Source of the DNA: Cadophora sp. MPI-SDFR-AT-0126
Lineage: Eukaryota; Ascomycota; Leotiomycetes; Helotiales; Ploettnerulaceae
Direction: 5' to 3'
Assembly: GCA_020747065.1 (NCBI GenBank)
Contig: JAGMVK010000027.1
Location: 434,001-498,000 of the forward strand
Length of the DNA: 64,000 nt
Shown here: one piece after another, positions 1 to 10,588 of the stretch
Position numbering within the stretch: position 1 is the first letter of the stretch
How the letters are laid out: each line of letters opens with the position of its first letter
Translations under genes and position numbers: made by a program
The notes under the pieces: model-generated
What the model was told of the DNA's origin: nothing
The model's input: the letters and a program-made list of their open reading frames with translations, nothing else
Database searches by the model: none

Positions 1-2
1 GT

Positions 3-410
3 AAAGAGCTACTAGACCATATCCACCCACAATCCTCAAGCCATCACTCAGAGCCTCACCGGAAACAAAAACGAAAACACACCACTTTCCACCGTGCATT
101 CGACCTCATCCCCGCCTCAGAAATGGCCTCCGCGCTCGAGACCCTCATCACCCTAGGCTTCACATCTGTGCTCACCAGCGGCGGTGCAGCAAACGCTTTC
201 GAAGGGCGAGATGTACTCGCGAGATTGGTGAGGCAAGCAGCGGGCAGGATCGAGATCATTGTTGGTGGAGGAGTGAGATCGAGTAATTTGAGGGAGCTTG
301 TGAAGGAGACGGGCGCCAAGGCGTATCATTCGAGTGCAATTACTGGTGAGGAGGGGGATGTTGCGAATGGGGAGGAGATTGAGAAGTTGAGTGCGATATT
401 GAAGTCGTGA
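3..410 (+). CDS. cutC: CutC-type copper homeostasis protein (3' end, partial)
   Basis: The frame is open from base 3 to the TGA at 408-410 and has no start in the window, so this is the C-terminal part of a gene that begins to the left. Residues near FHRAFDLIP, then LGFTSVLTSGG and the IIVGGGVRSSNL strand, match the last strands of the CutC TIM barrel; the closing AYHSSAI is also family-like. CutC proteins are cytoplasmic and were linked to copper tolerance, though their biochemical role is still debated. The first 40 or so codons are rich in Ser, His and Lys and look like a fungal loop insertion or mis-read intron sequence; only the part from about base 102 is confidently CutC. No intron is visible in the visible part. 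Confidence 0.85.
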   Translation, partial: KELLDHIHPQSSSHHSEPHRKQKRKHTTFHRAFDLIPASEMASALETLITLGFTSVLTSGGAANAFEGRDVLARLVRQAAGRIEIIVGGGVRSSNLRELVKETGAKAYHSSAITGEEGDVANGEEIEKLSAILKS

Positions 411-1073
411 ATGAACACATTCAGCTCTCGGATCTCGTGCTGAATAAGGAGTGTGTATCTACGATACGTTTGGCGTGGTAGGTTGCCTCTATCATCTCAT
501 TGCTCAGCAGCTGCTTTTCTTCGCATTCAGTTCATCATCTCGAAATTCCATACATCTCTTCTCTTGTTTGAATTATAGTAATAAAATAGTTCCACAACCT
601 ATATATTTATTGTGGCACACTATCTTAGTGCATCATCACTCACAAACCACTACCTAGGTAATCGCGGAAGCTAGAACGTAGCGTACTCGTCCTCGATGAC
701 GGCCGATCCTCAAACTTTCCATAGCTCAGTCACTAGTCGCCGCACACTCACGACTATATTTTCCTGACTTCATTCTCCTGTTTGCTTGAATTGTTCTCCA
801 TCCAAATTAAATCATTCCTTTCCGCTCTGCAAAACCTCATCGCGAGACACAGACTTCATCTCTGAGCCAACTCACGAACGATAGAACGATTTGTTCGCGA
901 ACAACGTATTGTAAGTTGTTACATGTCGGCAGCACTTTGATCTCATCAATTACGGTCATCGAATAAATGGAGAAAAGACATGCCGGCAATGGCCCTCACT
1001 GAATTCACTGCTAATCCATCTACATTTGACATAGTTCCAGCCGCAAGTAATGCAGATCAGCGATATCCTCCTT
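411..1073. other. intergenic, nothing recognised
   Basis: This stretch follows the CutC stop. It contains only short chance reading frames and some T-rich sequence, and no gene, repeat or RNA could be supported. Confidence 0.5.
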
Positions 1074-1410
1074 TCAGATCTCCTGCTTCCAGCTGGCCAC
1101 CAGTAAACCAATATCGTCATTGTCCTCATCAATCCATACATGTCCACCAAGCAATCTTCCTTGTATTTCTGAGGACATCTGTCTGCTGTACCACTAGTGC
1201 CTGAGATCCTCGCCTGGATCCTGTACACACCTTGTCTTCCGCAATCAAGGGAGCTGCTGCGTGTATGATGGCTGATGGTGACGTCTGACTTAGCTTCAAT
1301 GCACAGGTAGTCGAGCTGAAGGTGGTGCTAAATGCGAAGATGTCAGCGAGTTTCACGGGATTGAAAGATACTGACTGACCTGAAGTCGGAGGTCTTTCGT
1401 ACTTGCTCAT
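1074..1410 (-). CDS. candidate small two-exon gene, unknown product
   Basis: A weak candidate. An ATG at 1410 follows an A-rich leader typical of fungal 5' UTRs and opens MSKYERPPTS. A good small intron follows (donor GTCAGT near 1379, acceptor TTTAG near 1330) and continues the peptide as APPSARLP. A second intron, if it ends at the CACTAG near 1198, leads to a last exon reading GGHVWIDEDNDDIGLLVASW and a TGA at 1074-1076. The joined product would be about 60 residues with a Pro/Ser start and an acidic end. The second donor (GTGCAT) is poor and other frames in the region are also open, so the model may be wrong. No family was recognised. Confidence 0.25.
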
Positions 1411-3478
1411 ATTGAAGTTGATTGTCCTGTTCTGTGTTGTTTTTCAAGATTCCCGACGTGCTGTTCTTTCCCTAGAGTTGCGTCGTTCAGCACATGGCAT
1501 TGCACCTTCAGGAAAGTTTGTGGACAGTCTCTCATTCTGTGTCATTGTCAGTCCTACTTGTTGTTCACTGAAAGTGCTGTGCGCAACATACCTCAGACGA
1601 CTTGAGTAAACCTCCAAGACCACTTCCAAGAAAGCCTCTGTGCCAGGATCAACGGAATGTTTCCGGCCCTCTGCTTCCGATCTCGAGACATCGTTATCGT
1701 CCTCTTTGATGTGGCTGTTGTTGTTTGTCTGTTGTGTTCTTGAAGAAGTTCAGGTTCTGGTCGACAGTTCGACAGCATGATGTAGAACAGGTTGTCTGCG
1801 ATGTAGTCGATGATACACTTCGTCTGTCAATGTCAGCTCGGGAGTTCATGTACATCAGATGGAGATATTACCTTGGCAGAGCAATGATGTGTAGCTGAGC
1901 TCACCGTGAGTAGACCGACGAGAGATTGAACTCGTGAAGCGAAGATTGTTCGTTGTGATCGAGTCGGCCCTAAACCATTGAGGCGTTGAGAGAACACACG
2001 TCAGCCTAAAAGCTGACGATTTGTACTATCTTGTCCCCCACACCCTACGGAAACGGACGATGGTCGCCGACCCGATGACGGGGTGTGGGGATTTGATCTT
2101 GCCCAGAGCTGGGAGCCTTCATGGCACTGAAAGTCCAGAAGGTAGTCCTTTAAGGGGCGTGAGTGTACGTACCAAAGACAAGAATAATTGATGCTACCCT
2201 GAGCTGGGATAGACCGTGGGCGGTAACTGTTCGTACCAAGGAGTATGACAAGCATCAAAAGCCGAGGTGGTCCTGACCAGACCATATGAAGTCCGCTGGA
2301 AGTTGATGAAAGGACTACCTGGGTTCAGAAGTACTCTGTACGCCAAGCAATATGTGCTGCAAGGCCAGAGGGAGCAACCGGAGAACCTGCTTTGGAGCCA
2401 AGCGATCAGTATATTTCAAGCAATGGTTGATGTCCCGGAACTGGAAATTACTTGGCGTGGGGATCTGGGGGACTTACTGATCGAGCGATGATGATGGCGA
2501 TGGGACAAAAGATGTTGTTCTCCGAGAACTGAGCTCGATTTCGTGATCAAATTGCCTGTGGTGTGTGGTGTAGTTCGTGGATGCATGAACTCATGTACGA
2601 GATGCGATGTGCGATGAAGTCTTGATGAGAGGAGGCGGAATGGTGTTGTGCAGATGGATTGTTGATGAAAGAAGAAGAAGAAGAAGAGAAGAGAAGAACG
2701 GAGTGCGAGATCCAGCTTAATTAGTCCTGTTTACATGTTATTGAGGAAAGAACGCAATAGCTGTCGATCGAGTGTTTGGTTGCTATGCTTCATTTTCCAA
2801 AGTCAGGAAGGTGCGTCTGCTCTTCGACAACCGGAACTTTACCAACAGATCTTGCCCTGCGATGCGTTACCGCTCGTCAGAATGGTTAAATATTTACAAG
2901 ACTTTTTTAAATCATTTGGGAAATGTTTCCGGCCCGCAGTGTTATTTAAATTGCACTTCTCTCTTGCTCTATTATTTGCATATCCCAGACGGGTCAAAGG
3001 CTCTGGAGAGACGCAGTGTGAGTATCATGCTGCGAAGATATGGATTTCATTAACATGCAATACTTGAATCAATTATGAAATTGTTCCTATTCTCTATTTA
3101 ATAGCTCCTTTAGAGATAGCTGTATGCCATTAGACGTTGGTAAATATTTCCCGATGGAGGCGAGTTGTAGAGGACAAAACCCCAAGCGAGCATCTCGCCG
3201 AGGATCACATGCCAAATCCAATTGCACAATATATCTGCCCTGATACACAATGATTAATTTCAGAATTTGCCAATCAACGAAGGCGTTTCATCAGAGTAAT
3301 TATATTGCTAGGTAGCAGCTGGCACGTCGCCAAAGAAGCGAATGGAAGCGAAAACAAAACAAACAAACTCCAGCCCAAAACCTCATGTCCCAAGAACAAT
3401 CCTACACTAAAATAATTCACCATTCATCCTACTGAATATCCTCTTAGAACAACTTTTCCCACAGCTGCCAGGTTTCTC
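1411..3478. other. long intergenic region
   Basis: About 2 kb without a supportable gene. It holds many short overlapping frames on both strands, a purine-rich GAAGAAGAAG run near 2668-2697, and A+T-rich stretches around 2890-3130. If the small candidate gene to the left is real, part of this is its promoter and leader. Confidence 0.4.
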
Positions 3479-4254
3479 TCAAGTAGGGCATCTCTTCCAA
3501 TACACATAATTCACCGTCCCATCCGTCAACGCAAACACACCCGCCACATTCCTCGCAAAGGAATCATCCCTCCTCAACCGAATCGAACTCCTAATGGTCA
3601 AATGTGCAGACGTGGAACCGCACGGTGAGTAAGCCAAGTATTCCGGATTCGGATCTGTGAGCAGGTAGGTGTCGTTGCTTGGTCCTGTGAAGCGAGCGTC
3701 GTGGCCGGATTGGGTAGTTCCTGGGTTGGGGTGGGGTCAGCTTGCTGAACTTGACTACAAGCGATTTGCAAAGATAAGATTTCAGGGGGAAGTGGAGTAA
3801 GAAATTGAGTGAGTTTTACCACCACTAAAATAGTACGCTGTACTCGGCTGTCCCGAAAAGCCCTTCTCCGGCTCAAAGAACCCACTCGAGTTGAAACTCG
3901 CCGCAGCGAACTGCAAACCAGCCGGATACGTGATGCCTAATGTGACAGTACAATCTTCTCTGGTAACCGTAGGGTTTGTTCTAGGCCCGATCGTGACGTT
4001 GAAAGCCGAGTAATATATTGCGAATCTTGAATATGAAGTTGTTAGTTTGGCTTCGCGAGGGTGGCGAAGGAAGGGGAGACGGGGTGGTACCCAGTACTTC
4101 CAGCTCCAGCGACGGTCACAGAGCTCTCTGGACATCCGCTACCAGCATATTCAACGCCGGTGATGATTGCCTTTCCGAGTCCCAGTTCCTGACCGAGACC
4201 TGATTTTGCCAAAGTAAATATGCCAACAGCAATGAACACAATTTTCGAGACCAT
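3479..4254 (-). CDS. secreted DUF4360 protein
   Basis: Three exons (4254-4091, 4025-3820, 3720-3479) join in frame to 203 residues. Residues 1-21 form a signal peptide (MVSKIVFIAVGIF then a cleavage site near GLGQ). The mature part has the DUF4360 pattern: an early GSGCP, a GPRTN turn, then Cys with YPAGLQ, a YYFSGG strand, SPCGS, and a closing YWKRCP. Four of the cysteines fit the two conserved disulfides expected of the family. Introns of 65 and 99 bp have normal donors and CTGAC- or CTAAC-type branch sites. DUF4360 proteins are small secreted beta-rich proteins of fungi and bacteria with no established biochemical role. The gene stands alone between two intergenic stretches. Confidence 0.8.
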
Positions 4255-5171
4255 AGTAGAGATCTACAGAGATTTGGACGCAAAAGAAATCGATGTTTAT
4301 GTGAGACTTCGCACGTACCTTAGCGACACCTCGACGAAAGGGAACGACGGTTTGTTTCAGACATCAGACGTGACCGGGCATCAACAGTTATATCATTCCA
4401 CATGCCCTATGCCGATCGGACAAGATGGAAATCTGTCGTGCGCGGTACGGAAAATACCATTCTTCCATAGTTAGCAAAGCGGCCGGAATGCAGCCTATTC
4501 GGAGTCGGTCGAGCTACCAATCACCGGTGCTTCATAGATGTCCGCCATCTGGATCGACATATGAATATTCATGACTACCATATCAATACAAACAATCACG
4601 TTGGAAGTTGACTAGTGTGTGCCCTCCGAAGAGATAACGATTTTCCGATCACAGAGCAGAACGAGATAATCGCTACGTCGGCAAGCGGAACAGGCCAGTC
4701 GCCAGAACGCTACCTTTGTTCCGAAGAGCGGGTAGCATAGTTTATATGTTCGAATTGTCGGATTAATTTATCAGTCGGACTTCTGGCTTCAATCGATTTC
4801 TTCCTTTCATTTCAGCCGAGTATCTCACCCGATGGAGCCTGTGATAAACAAACCCCTTTTTGTATGGTGCGGCAACGTTTAACCGAGGAGAATCGAAACT
4901 TTGATAAACAATAAGCTTGTCTGACATAAGATCCGATGGATACAACGACTTTGCGTCCTTCTGTGGATGACTTTCGATTGCCCAGGTTTATTGAGTTTGA
5001 CTACCACGCACAGCGTAAAACTTTTTCGCGTTTGGAGCATTTAACCCCCGGTCTCTCAATCACATCGCGGGGTGCAGAACGAATGGGGCAGTAAATTCAT
5101 ATTTCCTTCTCAGTCGCTCAAATCTTGGCTACTCGATTTCGCAGTTCGCCTGTCCCTATGTCGCGGTCATC
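4255..5171. other. intergenic, nothing recognised
   Basis: Upstream region of the DUF4360 gene and downstream region of the hydrolase. Only short chance frames are present. Confidence 0.5.
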
Positions 5172-6002
5172 CTACCCACTCTTCTCCAACCCAGCCTTCA
5201 CCGCAACCTCTATCCCCTCCACTAACTTTTCCGGAACACTCAAAAACGGCGAGTGCGATGCCTTGATGCCAAAAGTCGTAATCCCTTCTCCCATCGATTT
5301 TGCGAATTCCTGCTGCATACTAAGCGGAATCGACTTGTCATCCTCGCAGTAGATATACGTGCAAGGAATGTGGTGCCAAGGCTCGTACGTCGATTTGCCT
5401 GAAAATGGAGCTAGGGATGTGTGTGTGAGTTGCGCAATCCATTTTTCTTGCTCAGAGGGCGATATATCGTGGTAGAAGAGCTCTTTGGGATCATTGATTG
5501 TCACGTAGTTGTCCTGTAGAGAGATAGTTGTAAGCACTTAATTTCCAAAAGCATAGAAATGCCATGGAAAGATTTAAGCTTCTCGTACCTTGATGGTCAT
5601 CCACGGTAAAGGGCCTTCTCCCAGGGTATCCATAAGGCTGACACCCTTCGGCAGGGCGAAAGCACTCATGTACACAACGTTTATGACCCCTCCCTTCTTA
5701 CCAGCGGCCTTCCTCGTTGCAAACCCCATATCCTCGACAGCACACGAACCTACAACCCCGCCATATGAATGCGTAACGACGACGATCTTCTTCCCCGCAT
5801 CTGCTAGTTTCTCAATAACAGCACGAGTGTGAGCCGTATCATCTTCGAGGGTTTTGGTTGGTGGTTCGGCGCCAATGGAGGGGTGAGCAATGGCTTCCGT
5901 TGGATACCCAAGATTCTGGAGAAGTTCTCTTGTGACATCAAAGCCAGCTGGTAAATGCCATGCTCCAGGCAAGAAAACGATAGTTGGTCTTTCGGTAGAC
6001 AT
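5172..6002 (-). CDS. alpha/beta hydrolase
   Basis: Two exons (6002-5589 and 5513-5172) separated by a 75-bp intron give 251 residues. The start at 6002 (MSTERPTIVFLPGAW) places the first beta strand directly after the initiator; an in-frame ATG at 6056 adds 18 residues and is less likely. The oxyanion-forming LPGAWH is followed by a nucleophile elbow THSYGG with Ser79. A probable acid lies in CEDD (Asp196/197) and the catalytic His is His225 in the SHSPFLS motif. This is the AB-hydrolase-6/EstB-like type common in fungi, acting on small esters or related substrates. There is no signal peptide, so it is probably cytosolic. The substrate cannot be told. Confidence 0.85.
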
Positions 6003-7623
6003 AGTTGTTAACGGCCTTTGACTCAACAATTGCAAAGAAGGAGGACGAAGGGGCATACGAGATTGATAATTATAAGTTCAGGCAAGAACATCTTTTCCCC
6101 TTCATCTGATAATAAAATCTATCTTCGGCGGTAATTCTCATTTCAATGATTACTGATTGAAGCAAAATTACATAACGTAGCGTTCCACTTTCATGCACAG
6201 GACACACAGCAAGCTGGGCAGTGGGGTTCCCGTTTCACATTATGTCGTCGGCCACATCCAGCTCGGAAGAGTCTCTCTTAGAAGGAACCAGAATGAGAGA
6301 GATGAGCCATTGAGAATAAGAGGTCCATTATTTCTCCACATGGGAAACGCGGTTTGTGGTCTAATCGCAATTTGAGTTCAAAGATATCGGGTAACTTAAT
6401 TCTGTCAAACCTTAACTTGTCCGGATACCCCAAGTGCCGCTGGATTGAAAGGCGAAATGCAGTACGAACTCTCTTTCGGCTTCTGAAAATTGAAAACAAA
6501 TAAGTATCTCGCATATCGGCAGCTAAGCTGGTAGCACATCTCTCGGACTCTGCTGTTCAATCGAATATGATATGTGCCTTTTGTACTTACGAAGACACAC
6601 TGAAACACCAAGAACACAAATCCACGTCTCTGGACTTGGGAGTAGCTTTGTAATTTCGTGCTTGGCGAAAGAGTTGATGTCACACTTGAAGCTTTGAAAG
6701 AGTCCGGACCGTCCATCCCACGGACTGTCCGCCCCGCGTTTGTGCAGAGTTCTTCGGCAATCGACTCGCTTGTGGATCATCATCCACAGCTCTTAAAGTC
6801 AATCAAGCGTGTGGGACCGTTGTCCAGGAACTGCTAATGTGGGCCCTCAATCACCTTACCCGAAAGGCGTAGATTTCTGTATGCTGAGCTTTTCGGCATG
6901 TTGGCACTGACTCGAATATTTGGTTGGGGGAATTCATTCTTCAAGTTGGCTTGCAGCTTGGGTGTGCCGATGCGAGAAACCAAGTCAGTCCTTTTGGAGG
7001 GTGCATGTTAATTACTGAAAAAAAGGGCCAACTTTCCTTGATTTGGCCGAAGTATAAGTCAATAAAGTTCTATTCTATTTATATAGTCAATGTTGCAATC
7101 ACTCCATTGCTATGTACTTGTAATGGCCTTGCATATTGATTTGGTTAAAGTACATGAACTTGGTAATGGGGTTTACTAAGTGTGTACAGCTTATGGAGAC
7201 GTGCTGCAACTGCTAAGCAATGTCACCTGCGGTGGAGGTAGAACACACGTTGTGGCGAGGGAACTACCCCCTTTTGCGTTCCCAAGTCCAATATTCGAGA
7301 ACAATTTTGAGCCAATTTGGAGACAATACTACATAAATAGATACTACCTGTAACCTATGGCGTCCCTCGCTTAGGGTTACAAAGAAAGCCAGTCGTTACC
7401 ACATTGGCCAGAAAATCGACCCAAAGACCAGAGTCCATGATCATTAGCTTGACCACTTATTGAAATGAATACCAGCTGCCGAGAAGATCTCCTACCAGCC
7501 AAACCTTTACTTTTTTTCGTCGCCCACCAGATTCAGGAATCGATTGTTTGTAACCTTTTCCCACTAACCGACCCTCACTTCTGACTGAAATCCATTCACA
7601 GAAGCTATTCAGAGGAACAAGAC
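6003..7623. other. intergenic, nothing recognised
   Basis: About 1.6 kb between the hydrolase and the GH30 gene. Frames on the minus strand around 6278-6783 overlap one another and look like chance. The stretch 7020-7140 is A+T-rich. No repeat or RNA was found. Confidence 0.45.
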
Positions 7624-9297
7624 TCACAAGCACTGCGAGTAATAATCATTACTGAACGTGCAGGTTGATTGCACGCAGCAAGTACTCCCAGAGTACCCAA
7701 TACCTCCACACTGGCCATACAGTGGAGAACAAGCACTACTTGGTGTGCTTACTTGAGACGTTGTAGTCTTGGTTGAGGTAGCAAGAGTGGTTTGGGCTGG
7801 GGCTGATCCTCCTCCGCTACCAGATATTTTGACAGTGACAACACTCAGTGGTGGAAGATTCACAGTCACCAATCCACCAGATACAGTGACTGACGTTGTT
7901 GCGAACTGGTGGGTATTGTCGGTCAGATACGCAGCAGCAGAGCTAGGAGTGAAACCATTGAATGAGAGAGAACTGCCGGATTGCTGAGAGGTTCCGCTAT
8001 TGGTGAAGACTGCCACAACAGATCCGTCCGGGTTCTTAAAGACACCAGTCCGCACGCTAGAGATGGACCCTGATGTGGTCAAGCGATGAGCTCCTGGTCG
8101 GATATATCGAGACCACATGGCGAATGCGTAGTAGATGCCGCTCACCGCGGCATTACCACCACTGACGTCGACGAGATGAGCGGCTGACTGTGTTTGCCCA
8201 TTCTCGAAGCCCTCCCAATACAAATACGCTGATAAGCTAGCATCGATAATACCTTGAGCGATCTTGTTCGCCCACGTAAAACCCTCTACTATGGCCCCAT
8301 TGCTATACCAAGTAGGCCCAAAGGGTCCGTCGCTGTTGGTGCCGGACTCAGTGATCCATGTACGTAGCTTGGTATTCAAAGGGGACGTCGCATCACCGCT
8401 GTACGAGTGGGAAGTGATGACTCCAAGATACTGCTCCATGCCAGCGGAAACGAGATAAGGCATGTATTTGACTGCTGTTGGCCATCCGACAGGATCACAA
8501 CACGCAATTTGCGTGCTTAGACCAGCTGCCGCGACCGTCGAGTGTAGGATAGGGATGAATGAAATAGCCTCCTGGGCGTTTGAACTAATTTGCATCTGAG
8601 AGTAAGTCGGGCTACATGGGGCAATTAGCTTCTACAGACGGCCAACTATGTAATTAAACTCACGAATAGTCTGGCTCGTTTAAGAAACCAATATGCGTGA
8701 CTGTAATGCCCGATTGAGAGTAGTACTTGACATATTGGACGAGAAAGTTGGCATACGCCTGTCGCCAGTCTCCCGAGGAGCAGGTATGGCCAGTGGTGCC
8801 ACAGAGATATCTAAATGTGTCAGAATTAAAAGCCAATGCTGAATCATTGACCAGAATACCAACCCTGCAGTGGATTCACTACCGCTTGTCTTCATAAATC
8901 CAGGAGCGCTCCAAGCATCAGCATAGATAGTCTTCACACCATAAGAGACAGCTTGCTTAGAAAACCAAAGTTGGCCACGATCATTATTATCCCATGTGTA
9001 TTGAGGAGCTGCTCCTGGTGAGCCAGGAGATGTTGGCTCGATGCTGTCACCACTTCCACCAGAGCCAACTCGATTACGAATGATGCTAAAACCAGCGCCT
9101 GTTGTTGTGCTGAAAAGGTAATCGAGTGCTTGTTTCTGGAGGCCAGATGCCGCGTTCTGCAATTCCGTGGCTCGTCCAAATGCCTGGGAGAAACCAAAGC
9201 CATCAATTTGCTGAAGCGGAGAATTGCTGTCTACTGTGATGGTAGCTGCGAATGCCACTAGCACCACGGCTGACACGGCGATTAGGTTGAGAAACAT
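7624..9297 (-). CDS. secreted GH30 glycosidase with C-terminal CBM1
   Basis: Three exons (9297-8864, 8810-8664, 8611-7624) join to 522 residues. Start 9297 gives a clean signal peptide ([17 protein letters not shown]); an ATG at 9369 adds 24 residues before it. The catalytic domain begins with the [11 protein letters not shown] strand of GH30. The acid/base is Glu190 in FLNEPDYS and the nucleophile Glu282 in WITESG. A beta-sandwich follows, then a Thr/Ser/Gln linker and a fungal cellulose-binding module (about 487-522; [11 protein letters not shown] with the Cys pattern). The second splice uses the ATGTAG at 8612-8614 and restores the SPTYSQM segment. The enzyme is expected to cut beta-1,6-galactan or xylan in plant cell walls; the exact GH30 subfamily needs a tree. 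It is divergent from a Zn2Cys6 regulator. Confidence 0.93.
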
Positions 9298-10588
9298 ATG
9301 GAATAACATTGCACTGAAGTACTTATTGAAAAAACGGAGAACGAAATTCTTGGCGGCGATAATGGCCATTTATAGCGGAGACTGCGATTTACATTAAGCA
9401 GAAGGACATCCGACCTCATTAGTGGAAAACACTCTTTCATTCCATGGATTACCTTCGCAAAAATATATGCAGATTCCCTTGGGATCCCATGTTATAGTAA
9501 CCCTTGTTAAGTCATTGGGGGCATCAGCTCCACTAGTAGAGTAGTATTAAATGAGTGTAAAAGGATTAATTACGTAAAATTCATTATATCAGCGGTCCTG
9601 TAATCCGAAGTGTTTCGCAGTCCTCCAATCAGGTTGCAAACTAGCGCCACTGTCAAAAGCTCTAGTATTTATTTTTCTGTGTTTGGCATCTCATGCGACG
9701 CCTACGGGCCTCTGATCCTAACAAATTGTGTCGTGTGATTACTCTGGCGCGGATCTAGTTCTTAGATCGCGTAGAAATTATGGTTAAAGTGAAACCTAGT
9801 GATTGACATTTACCATCACATTAGCCGAAATGAAAAAATCTAGGGAAGAAGGCAGTGCTTTTACATCTGTTCTCATGCAACTCCTTCTAGAACCTTATTC
9901 TCCTGCATGGAATCTAGCTTTTCAAACGCTAGCTTTCTGACTTGTTTGACAAAGAATGGCCGGTTGAAGATGAAAGACAGATCTGGATGACGGACTCAAT
10001 TGAAGCTGTACCGGCTGAATTTAGCAAACTTATTGAATAGGTGCCTGCATAAGACTGCGCAGGCTAAAGTAGACCTATGTTTCCTAGAGTCTCTAGACCA
10101 GCAAGAATCGAGAATCGTATCTGGCTTCGACTATAACTTGACTTTATGCCTTGCAGGGCATATTTTCTTCGACGGTGCCTTTCGCGAAGCCATGTGAATC
10201 CCCGTTTTCTTCGAAACCACGGCTGACAACCAAACCTTCGCACATAGAGTAATATCCTAACACCCCGCCGATTGTTTCAATTCAACTGCTGGCAGTCTCT
10301 CGAAGATTTTCACACCTCAACAGAGAACACAAACTGGTCACACGTGACTTTGGACTTACACATGGGGATTTGACCTGAAATCGTATATGTGGCACGGAAA
10401 AGACGAATCACGGCCATCATAGAAATATATATAATAGTCCTTAACATCGACTGCTCCAGGTTTGGTGTTTTCTTCAGATCACGTGTTGCTGACAGTCAAG
10501 GCAACACCTCTACCGCGCGTTGCCTTTCTCAGCTTATCGCAACATTAGTGCAGAATCAACTGAGGACAATTCAGCTAGCACAACCATA
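9298..10588. promoter_or_regulatory. shared upstream region of GH30 and Zn2Cys6 genes
   Basis: About 1.3 kb separates two genes transcribed away from each other. It contains CACGTG hexamers near 10342 and 10478 and A+T-rich stretches around 9540-9680. No coding frame was supportable. That it controls both genes is inferred from the orientation only. Confidence 0.4.

Noticed and set aside
6278..6783. Overlapping minus-strand frames upstream of the hydrolase
   Set aside because: Several short frames in different phases with no shared intron model and no motif.
9369..9369. ATG 9369 as the GH30 start
   Set aside because: It adds 24 residues ahead of a perfect signal peptide that begins at 9297. 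It is possible but less likely.
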